The notes beneath the pieces were generated by a model, which was not told where the DNA came from, did not search any database, and saw only the letters and a list, made by a program, of their open reading frames with translations. The position numbers were made by a program, and so were the translations under genes. Shown one piece after another: positions 9,268 to 18,246 of a DNA stretch of 21,965 nucleotides. How positions within the stretch are numbered: the stretch's first letter is position 1; every line of letters begins with the position of its first letter. This DNA is from Nephromyces sp. MM_2019 (lineage: Eukaryota; Apicomplexa; Aconoidasida; Nephromycida), in the NCBI GenBank assembly GCA_015657535.1, contig JADHZB010000867.1, positions 1 through 21,965 of the forward strand. The letters are read 5' to 3'.

Positions 9268-12200
9268 GTATATTTATATATGTGTATATATTTAAATTAC
9301 ACATCACATCTTCAGATGTGTGTATGCGTATGTGCGGTGCGTGTGTGTCTTCAGTGTGTGTAGTATTTATGTTTATAATGTGTGTGTGTGTGTTCATGGG
9401 TGTACGTATATATGTGTGTATGTATATGTATGTGCGTGTATATATATATGTGGAACAAACCTTCTTGATAATATAAATATTATATTCCATCAAACCACTT
9501 GCAAAGGCCCTTTGCATTGTGTGTAAACACCAAGCATCTTTAAAAAATTTAGTAAGTTTTCTGAAATTGAAATTTTAGAGGGAGATTGTTTATTGATGAT
9601 GAATGTGTAAATTATTAAAAAAATGTGTGTAAAAGTTAAGCTTGAATTATATCTANTATATATATATATGAATATTATATATGTTGCTATCTACACATGT
9701 TCTTTGTTATATAATGTTTACTTTAAATTATTTATCTAACTTGGGGATCAGTGTAAATGTGTGCAAATGTGTGTGTAACTTTAGGGATGTGAATAAATGT
9801 GGGCAAATGTGTGTGCAGCTTAAAAATGTGAATAAATGTGGGTAAATGTGTATAATTATAAAATGTGCATAAATGTAAAATGTGTATATATGAGTAAAAT
9901 GAGTATAAATATAAAATGTGGGTAAATGTGCAAAATGTGTATAAATGTAAAATTTGCATAAATGTAAGATGTGTGTGAATTTAAAATGTGTAAAGCTAAT
10001 AAAATTACGTCAGTTTAGTTATCCAAGGCATTGGGTTTTTGGCCCCAAGGTAAATAAGGTGATACCAAGAAGGTAGTGTGTATCTCGTCCAATTATCGGT
10101 ACAAATAATCTCACACTTACCTGTATAGATGTGTTATCGTGTGTGTGTGTTCGTGGGTGTGATTGGCTGTGATTTTGTGTGTGTTATTTTGTATAGGTGG
10201 TTGTGTGTGTGATTAGGTGTGTGAATGTATACATGTGTTAATATCTATATATGTTTTTAGATGCGAGTGTGTGTGAGTGTGTGTGTAATAGGATAGAATT
10301 TAATAACCTGAATCTCTGAAATATCTCTCAGTTTTCATTCTGTTTGTAAAGGGATAGTGTCCCCATTCTAAAACACACACACATTTACACACAAAGTAAT
10401 TACCTTATATAGTTTGAATAATGTATGTTTCATTTATAAACCTATAAATATTAAGTGCCATTCGAATCAATACACACACATTAACACTAAACACTATATT
10501 ACAAGCACACTACACACACACACACACACACACACATACACACACACTTCACATACACACACACTTCACATAGTGTGTGTGAAAATATATATTACGAGAG
10601 TATAGATAATTGAGTGTGTTGGTATCATCTACAGTAAATGGCCTTGTTGAACTATCGCGTTCATCCCAAGAACAAATAATAATTACACCCCCTGGTTTAA
10701 GGCATCTTAACATGTCATTATAAAACCTAAAAAATGTGTGTATAATTTTGGTGTATGTGTGTGTGTACGTGTGTATTTGTGTGTGTGTGTATATATATAT
10801 GGGTGTGGGTGTGGGTGTGTAGTTTGGGTGTGTAGTGTGTGTGTGTGTGTGTGCGTGTATGGATGTTGGTGTGCAGTGAGAGTGGTTGGGTATGAGTAGT
10901 GTGGGTGGATGCATGTACAGTGTGTGTGTATATAAATTACATTCGTGTAAATAAAGGTGTGGGTGCGCAAAAAAATTCATATTGATGTATAATTTGCTTG
11001 AATGTGTATATAGGTGCAATTTGAGATATACATTGAATAAGATGTGTGTTTTGAGTGTGTGTGTAATATAGGGGTGTTGTTATGTTTAATTTAAAATCGA
11101 TCATGTGTGTGAAATTCAAGTCATTATATACTGAACTAACTTCTCTCGGTCATACATATGCTCTGTTGACTCACACACCCAAAATAGTGAGACAGAGTTT
11201 GGTTCAAAATCCATATCCATAGCATCCATGTGCTGTATATTTATATGTATATATTTGTTTGTATATGTGTTTTGGTGTATATGTGTTTGTGTGTATATGT
11301 GTATATTTGTTTAAAAGTGTGTGTGAATATGTGTGTATATATATGTGTGTGTGGATTGTTATGAAACAAAAATATATACACACAGATATAAACATAGCTT
11401 AAATTTGAAATCGGCTCAATTAAATATACAACTCATATATGCATTCAATAGATCAATACACACACAAATTAACTCAATATAATTTGTAGATAAAACACAC
11501 GTATTTAATTAATAGGTCATGTATATATGTTGATTAGCTCGATAAATTACCTATACATATACAACAAGTCAGTATATTATATATATATATATACATAAAT
11601 GTTTAAAAAAACATAATTACATATAAAACAAATCATACACACAATTAATAAGGTTATAAATGAGTTAGAGTATACTCACACACGTTTATGAACATAATTT
11701 TATTTGTATTAAAAAGAATGAAATAATAAAAATTGAATTACACACTATAAAATTGGGTCTTTGTTCTTCAGGGATATTTTGATTATAAGTTTTTGCCATT
11801 TTGAGCTGAAATATATACACACATATATGAGGGCATAGGCATACACACACACTCACATATATATATATATGAATGAGTTATAAATAAGGTTCTAAGCAAC
11901 TCAATTCACACTCTGTTTTCCACTAGCTTAACATGGTGTTCCAAATACACCCTTACAAGCACTTTATACGCATCCCACACACCCACCACCCCCTACACAC
12001 GCACAAACTACCCCACACAAACACACACAGCCCCACTAAACGCACACACCACCCAACCTACACACACACACCACCCAAACTACACACACACACTACCCCA
12101 CACATGCACACACACTACCCCACACATGCACGCACACCACCCAATCTACACATTCACACACCACACCCCCCCCACACACACGCCACCCAATTCACACACA

Positions 12201-14252
12201 AATACTTGAATGGGTGAAATATTTATACCCAAAACTTCAGTGTTTGGAAATATTTGTTTCAATAGGCGAGAAGTTGCACCCAAACCACAGCCAGCATCAA
12301 CAATCATCCCATCTGTTATATCTAAACCTTTGGATTTCATAAGACTAACTAATTTATAAACTAATTGATCACAGGCCTACACACACACATACACACGCAT
12401 TGGATTGTTACAGTATAATGTGTGTAAAGTGTGACATGTGTGAGTATAAGGAAGAGATAATATACGTGTTGTCGTTTGTTTGATGTGTGTGGTTTGATAT
12501 AGGTGTTGGATGGTTGGTGTGTGCAATTATATATATATATATACTTTGGGTAGATCCAGTTTACTATAAGGTAAATTTAATTGAGTTTCTTCATAATACC
12601 TAGTCAATAAAAAAGTTGTTAAATTTACGTATTATAATTTATATCTGACAATATATTTTACACACATACATATCCTGAATATACATAGATAGACACTCAG
12701 AATAGAATACTATATACACACACGTCCAAAAACACGCACACCAATGCTTACACAATACACACAAAACCCAAAATACTTACACCTATACTTAAACAATACA
12801 CACACACACCCTAAAACATATCGAAACGCAAGCACACAGATGCATATACGCACAAAAGTACACACCCATTAATAAATATTTGAATACACACATTAATAAA
12901 TACACACAGACACACCCCAAATGAAGATGATCCTTCCAGTAAACTTGTAATATCTTATCCTCTGCCCACTCATCATATGCTTCAGATACACACTTGTTTG
13001 AATCCGTCTTTATTGAGTATAATTGAGTGTGTAAATTTCATATGTATGAGTGAGTGTGATTATAAATAGGTTACATGTGTGTATAGAGAATGAGTGAGAA
13101 AAGGGATTCTCATATATTAAACCATATAAGTAGTGTGTATATACACACACACATAGTTATGCTTGATTTGTCACATATATATATATATATATTATATACA
13201 TGTTATTAAAAATATTATGTATATGTCATGTGTATACACACACAGATAGTTACGCTCACTATGTGTTATATATAATGTGTGTGTATATATTATATAAGCT
13301 TACAACAGCTTTCCTACAAGGTGTGTTTAGATATTTGTATGAGTAGTAAATGCCAGCACAAACAGATGCAAAAGCTATTACTGAAAAGTATACACAAATT
13401 TAAATTAGACACAAATTGTATATTACACACTAACTGAAAATTACTCACAATTTAATATAATATTGGATATAATATCACCAAAATTACATACTTAAAATTT
13501 ACATTGAAAATTATGCACACATTGAAAATTACACAGACATCGAAAATTACATACACATTAGAAATTAAAAGACATTGAATATTATACACATATTGAAGGT
13601 TATACACATTTAAATTTTACACAATTTAATTTTTACCATAAGCTTTTGAGAAGCCCAATAAAACGATCGTAAATGAAGATATATCGGGTCCTTTCTAATT
13701 TAATTAAAAATTTTACAAATTTAGCATGAATTAATTATACACTTGAAATTCACACACACATACATAAATTTACACATAGACAAATTTACATACATACATA
13801 CATCAATTTATACCCACACACAATTCAATACATAAAAAAAAGAATTCAACTACACACATACAAACATTGTAAATATCACAACACATGAACAAGCATGCAA
13901 CATATCGAATCACATATATATAAATATATATATATATATATCACAACACACACAAATAAATGTATCATATTACACATACACATACAAATAGATATAACAC
14001 ATTACACACACACACACAAACAATTATAACACATCACATACACATACACAAACAGATATATCACATCACACACACACACGCACAAATATATCACAACACA
14101 CATTTTAAGTGTAAAATGTGTATAAATCAAACCAATAAGTTGTTGTTAGAAATGTTTTCGGCTTCATTAAATATATCTTCCCCAAAAATTTTTGGAACAA
14201 ACAAAAACATATTTTGGATGATTTGAAATAAAATAAATTTGCTTGAAAACAT
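9175..14252 (-). CDS. SAM-dependent methyltransferase, gamma-tocopherol methyltransferase-like, 12 exons, 373 aa
   Basis: Exons: 14252-14133, 13694-13637, 13380-13304, 13007-12916, 12599-12545, 12376-12206, 11805-11746, 11232-11132, 10726-10596, 10120-10009, 9560-9461, 9219-9175 (TAA). All eleven junctions are in phase; introns are 168-513 nt. It is a class I Rossmann methyltransferase. YDEW (96-99) and WKDHLHLGYY (109-118) match the family's N-terminal YDE...WGDHMHHGYY signature. VDAGCGLG (160-167) is SAM motif I, followed by GINISPIQ. DAMDMDFE...FWVCESTEHM (214-237) is the acidic motif with the EHM signature. LKPGGVIII (254-262) is motif III. The C-terminal cap includes MQRAFASGLMEYNIYIIKK. 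The closest family known to me is gamma-tocopherol/MPBQ-type ring methyltransferases, though the substrate cannot be read from sequence. Residues 1-80 are an extra N-terminus with a membrane helix near 49-75, so it is probably organelle- or membrane-bound. The weakest junctions are exon 4 (acceptor AATAAAG) and exon 10 (acceptor CAG followed by GTAAGTG). Confidence 0.93.
9241..9300. repeat. (TA)n microsatellite
   Basis: Long TA tract inside the last methyltransferase intron, about 20 nt upstream (in the sense direction) of the final-exon acceptor. Confidence 0.85.
9745..9995. repeat. Degenerate AAATGTGT tandem array
   Basis: Repeating units of about 12-18 bp built on TAAATGTG and AAAATGTGTATAAATG occupy most of methyltransferase intron 10, from about 14 nt past the donor. 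Units have diverged, so the period is only approximate. Confidence 0.75.
10511..10581. repeat. (CA)n tract ending in a 9-bp hairpin
   Basis: A CA tract (10511-10547) with two CTTCACATA interruptions ends in CACACACAC (10556-10564), an 8-nt loop and GTGTGTGTG (10573-10581). The hairpin sits 14 nt inside methyltransferase intron 9, next to the donor at 10595. Confidence 0.8.
10740..10930. repeat. TG/GGGTG-rich tract in methyltransferase intron 8
   Basis: The plus strand carries repeated GTGTGT with several GGGTGTG units (10801-10833) and GGGTGG further right. It lies close upstream, in the sense direction of the minus-strand gene, of nothing but intron; the sense RNA here is CA/CCCAC-rich. Confidence 0.7.
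11950..12190. repeat. C-rich CACC/CCAC tandem array in methyltransferase intron 6
   Basis: The plus strand has many CACACA units punctuated by CCCC and CACCC runs, including two near-identical copies of a unit based on CTACCCCACACATGCAC near 12113-12130 and just before it, and a run of eight C near 12165. It is almost free of G on the plus strand, so the pre-mRNA of the minus-strand gene is G-rich with about eight GGG or longer runs. Confidence 0.85.
13400..13615. repeat. Degenerate ACATTGAAAATTACAC array
   Basis: Loosely repeated units of about 18-25 bp (ACATTGAAAATTACACA and variants) fill most of methyltransferase intron 2. Similarity between copies is moderate. Confidence 0.7.
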
Positions 14253-15060
14253 TTTCAAAACAAGAAATTTCAAATTCAAATCTTATTGATTTTGACTCCA
14301 AAAATATATACACACACACACACTACTTGTAAAATTTACAATGTTTCTATGTGTATCTTATTTATGTGTTCTAGTTTTTGGGTCTATTTGTGTTTAAATT
14401 TTTGTATAAATTATATGAATTTTGGGTACATTTGGTGTGTTTATTTTGAGCTCGTCTTGTGTGAAGGCTTCTGTAGGTGTATTTTGTACAAGTGTTTTGT
14501 GTATGAATTTTGTGTATGTATTTTGTGCATGTAAATTGTGTGTATATTTTGTTTATATTTTGTGTGCGTATTATTTTTATGTTTTGTATATATAATCTGT
14601 ATGGATTGTGTTTAAATTGGTATAAATTGTGTGTAAATTGTGATTTTATCTATGTAACCTGTAATATAGCGTGTATAAATTATGAGATATATAGTTTAAG
14701 TTGTGATTTAGTGTGACTAAAATTGTGAGATATAAAGTGTAAACTTTGCAAATTTTGTGTTAAAATGGTGTTATATTGTGTGTAAGTTGTGACAACAGTA
14801 TGTTTGTCTTGTATATAATAGTTTGTGTAAATATGTCTCAAATATATGAATTTGAGACCTAGATGTCTGCAAATTATGTCTCAATGTGTGAAAATGTCTC
14901 AAAATTTTGTTAAATTTTTAAAATAAATTTTATTTTCTTATTCTCATTGTCTTGGCGCGTTATATATATATTATCATATAACAATACGACATACATTTTA
15001 TGTGTGTGTGTGTGCGTGTGTGCAAGCTATGGAATTAAAGATATATATATATATTTATGT

Positions 15061-15110
15061 GTGTGTATGTTCTAGGGACAGTGGTGTGTGTATGTTCTAG
15101 GGACAGTGGT
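15061..15110. repeat. Exact 25-bp tandem duplication
   Basis: Positions 15061-15085 and 15086-15110 are identical. The unit contains TGTTCTAGGGACAGTGGT, which is not a simple TG repeat, so this is a real duplication rather than microsatellite background. Confidence 0.95.
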
Positions 15111-15674
15111 GCGTGTCTGTATACATATGTGTATATGATGCTATTATAAAATTACGCGTATGCTAAAGCTATTACAGGATTGTGTGTTTATTTGTGTGTG
15201 TATTATTATATTATTGTGTGTGTGCTATGTTACACGATTGCGTATAGTTTATTGTAAGATTGCGTGAGTGCTTAATGATATAGGATGTTGTTAAGACTAT
15301 CACAAGATTGGGTGTATACTATTGGGGAATTGTGTGTTAATACTTAGTTTTTATGTAGAGTAAATGTGTGTAATCAACCTTGTATTGACAATTTATATGT
15401 AAATTTGAATGTTAAGTTTTGATGTTTTATATTTATATTTCTAAAATTAAATTTTTTTAAAGATAATTTTATAAAATAATTTTTTATTAATCTAATTACA
15501 GTTTATTTAAATACATCATTCCTTTTTGGCTTAATACACGCATTTACATACATTATGCTGCACGCATTTTGTTACCTCAATTTTTGTACACACATTCTTG
15601 TACACACATTTCTTTACACACTGTGTTTGCATATACGTTACCTTTAATACATACAATTTGTGCAATTAAAAGTA

Positions 15675-15702
15675 GGGTATAGTTACATTTTTTTCTATAC
15701 CC
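15675..15702. other. 8-bp inverted repeat with T-rich loop
   Basis: GGGTATAG (15675-15682) pairs perfectly with CTATACCC (15695-15702) across a 12-nt loop ending in a run of seven T. It stands alone in the spacer about 870 bp upstream of the uS7 start, and its role is unknown. Confidence 0.8.
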
Positions 15703-16149
15703 AAACGTTAATCATATATATTAAATCAACACAAAAACACATACTATATATGTAGTTTAAGTTAGATACACGCGCACATAACTAATAGAATCACATCTTA
15801 AAAATATCACACTCGTGGTTACTAATAACCACAAATAGTTAAAATTATACACGACTATTCTAGCACACATAGCATCATATCCTCTCATACACATACTTTT
15901 ATAATAATCAAACAAGCTCTATTACACTCCTACACATATTACTACACTCAAGTACATAACATTACTACAGTCAAACACACGGTTATTATCACACATACAC
16001 AACTTATTACCCATAAGGCTACAAATACACTTACACTTAAGTAATGACATACACACTACCGCATCCTAACACACACTTCTTAAATAACACACACATTGTT
16101 GCAATCAGACACACACTCTTAGAAAAGCACACTCATACGCATACTAATA

Positions 16150-16566
16150 TCCTCACCCGCCCCGCTCTCTAAACAATATATCTACCAACTATACACAGTA
16201 CAGGGTTAATCCCCCCACCCCTCTCTATCTATATACTACAGAATGTTATATATAGAAATTTCTTCTTTTTCTTCTTTTCCTAAATTTATTTTTGTGAAGC
16301 GTCACCAATTTGTACATGTTTTTCTGTGATAATGTGTGATGATATAAAACCTATTGAACAATATTAATGTGTTGTTCATCCAATTTTTTTACACACGGGC
16401 ATCTCTCCTACCTCTTCTTTTTTCACCTAGTACAATATATCAATAAATTTGTATATCTCTACATTATTTATTTATATTTGATAACTACTCTTTCTTCCTT
16501 TACCTCAAATTACACCTCTCTTACTCTCCTACCTTACTTTACCTATATTTCCTCTCATTTATAAAG
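16150..16566 (+). promoter_or_regulatory. Putative uS7 promoter and pyrimidine-rich leader
   Basis: Directly upstream of the uS7 start. It has a GC-rich patch CACCCGCCCCGC (16154-16165), a run CCCCCCACCCC (about 16211-16221), a TTTCTTC pyrimidine tract (16258-16280), and a second long pyrimidine-rich stretch of TCTTTCTTCCTTTACC type (about 16485-16558) that ends just before the ATG. Such tracts are common before ribosomal protein genes, but the transcription start cannot be placed. Confidence 0.45.
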
Positions 16567-17733
16567 ATGGAAGATTATGAAGTAAAACTCTTTGGTAAAT
16601 GGTCATATGAAGACGTCGACACCACTGACTTCTCATTGGTTTGTGTTTACATAGATATTACATAACTTAAAATTAAATCACTCCAGACACTCTAACATAG
16701 CTTTTTACTCATTGACTAATTCATCCCCTCTAAAAGAAAACCACCTGGTGTTCAAGATTACACCCAAACATCCACATCATAGTTACTGCGGGCTGACGCA
16801 GCATCTGTATGTGTATTGTATGTACATTACACAACTTTCTTCTTCTCCTCTTCTTGATAAACATATATATCTCTATCCTTCTTCTCTATGTGTCCTTCAG
16901 GTTGACTACATCTCAATTAAGGGTAAGGCTAAGGTATTCACCCCACACACTGCTGGAAGATATCAAAAGAAGAGATTCAGAAAGGCACTCTGCCCCATTG
17001 TAGAGAGACTTGTCAACGCCTTGATGATGAAAGGAAGGTTAGCATGAATACTTCCTTCCTTTTAGACAGCATTCTAATCATTTATACATTACTTCTCAAC
17101 TTAGAAACAACGGTAAAAAAATTATGGCAATCCGCATTGTTAAGCAATCTTTTGAAATCATCCACTTATTGACCGATAAGAATCCACTCCAAGTCCTTGT
17201 AGATGCCGTCAAGAATGGTGGTCCCAGAGAAGATTCAACTAGAATTGGCTCTGCTGGTGTTGTCCGCAGACAGTCCGTTGATGTCTCCCCACTCAGAAGA
17301 GTTAACCAAGCTATTTACCTAATCTGTACCGGTGTCAGGTTCGTATATATGTTACATAGTTAATGAAGATCTTACTTGACACAGTCTATATTAGTGGTAT
17401 ATGAGCGTTGCGAACATTTAAACACCCCTATTCAATTTTTGGCTATAAATTATATTTATAAACCCATTTGTTCTATACATAGGGTTTTTTTAATGCTATG
17501 TTATATGTTTAACATTTCTTTAATTATTTAGTATACTCCCTATAACTAGATTGAACTTCTAATTAGATACTCTGCATATTTTTTTTCACCACAGAGCTTC
17601 TGCTTTCCGTAATGTTAAAACCATGGCTGAATGTTTAGCTGATGAACTCGTAAACTGTTCAAAAGAATCACCTAATAGCTATGCTATCAAGAAGAAGGAC
17701 GAAATTGAACGTGTTGCCAAAAACAATCGTTAA
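16567..17733 (+). CDS. RPS5: 40S ribosomal protein S5 (uS7)
   Basis: Exons at 16567-16638, 16901-17037, 17105-17338 and 17595-17733 (TAA), coding for 193 aa; phases 0/0, 2/1, 2/1; introns 263, 67 and 256 nt. uS7 is a small-subunit head protein that contacts the 3' major domain of 18S rRNA and the mRNA/E-site tRNA region. Family hallmarks are all present: [81 protein letters not shown] and the C-terminus [18 protein letters not shown]. The length matches eukaryotic S5 lacking the long N-terminal tail. The first exon ([20 protein letters not shown]) is variable between lineages, and the [14 protein letters not shown] stretch resembles apicomplexan S5. Codons end in C or G more often than in the other genes here, as expected of high expression. 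This is the most certain gene in the window. Confidence 0.98.
16747..16813 (+). ncRNA. Candidate structured RNA in uS7 intron 1 (hairpins)
   Basis: A GC-richer island in the first uS7 intron has two stem-loops. GGTGT/ACACC (16747-16751 with 16760-16764) is followed by a two-part stem: CACAT/ATGTG (16773-16777 with 16809-16813) enclosing CTGCG/CGCAG (16786-16790 with 16797-16801), with an internal loop of 8 and 7 nt. That internal-loop layout resembles half of an H/ACA snoRNA, and ribosomal protein introns often host snoRNAs. Clear H and ACA boxes and a guide target are not established, so this is a weak call. Confidence 0.22.
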
Positions 17734-18246
17734 GATATTCATTTTCTCGACCTATACTCAATTTTTTTTGACACATTTCATAGCCTATGATTGGGAGGGA
17801 AAATTTTAAGACACACCATCGAGATATATTGATCTTATTAAACTATGAATATGCTTACAAAAATCTGAAAACAATACAGATAACTTAACACTGATCTATT
17901 GAATCCTTTCTTAAAAGAATACTTTTTAATAAAAAGTTCTAATTAATCATGCCGAGAGAAGTTTAAAACACACATATCACTACATAATTGTTTTACACAT
18001 CCAAGTTGGGTAAACAACACATTGACCATTAGAATATATATAGTGTGTAATTGATTTTTGAATATAAAATGTGTAATCAACAAACATATACTCCACTAAT
18101 GTATATAGTGAATCTGATCGTATTTCGCACATTATATTTCATTCGGATGATGCTCTGATTATTCTGCGTTTCATCTAAATTGCAATCAGTGTGTTTACAT
18201 GTTGATCCACATTAAAACAGACACGCCTTACCTTATTTGAAAGATA
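17734..18246. other. Convergent spacer between uS7 and the coiled-coil gene
   Basis: AT-rich and poor in microsatellites compared with the rest of the window. It contains the 3' ends of both genes. On the minus strand a possible alternative terminal exon (18174-18139, reading MKRRIIRASSE then TGA) follows an acceptor TTTAG. Nothing else is seen. Confidence 0.5.

Larger units (their letters stand above)
14253..16566. other. Divergent upstream region shared by the methyltransferase and uS7 genes
   Basis: 2.3 kb without a supported exon. The plus strand is TG-rich at about 14340-15380, including degenerate units around GCTATTACAGGATTGTGTG at 15150-15330. It is AT-rich at 15385-15520 and CA-rich at 15535-16150. 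It then has C-rich and pyrimidine-rich blocks before the uS7 start. Promoters of both genes must lie here. It also holds a 25-bp tandem duplication and an 8-bp hairpin, listed separately. Confidence 0.55.

Noticed and set aside
10800..10920. Possible interstitial telomere-like G-rich repeat
   Set aside because: GGGTGTG units here are irregular and do not match a TTTAGGG or TTAGGG type telomere repeat.
10549..11019. Long minus-strand open frame of 156 codons taken as a single protein
   Set aside because: Only 10726-10596 is coding (methyltransferase exon 9). The His/Thr-rich remainder is CA-repeat intron read through.
11933..12217. Plus-strand frame of His/Thr/Pro repeats
   Set aside because: It lies in the C-rich array of a methyltransferase intron and overlaps the antisense of a real exon; it is a product of CACACC repeats.
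13960..14226. Plus-strand frame with His/Thr repeats
   Set aside because: It combines a CA-rich intron with the antisense of methyltransferase exon 1.
14286..14716. Plus-strand Cys/Tyr/Val-rich frames in the divergent spacer
   Set aside because: The composition matches TTTTGTGTG repeats, and no acceptor or donor joins them to other exons.
16712..17047. Plus-strand frame starting inside uS7 intron 1
   Set aside because: It is intron sequence running into exon 2. The true exon 1 at 16567 gives the normal uS7 N-terminus and phase.
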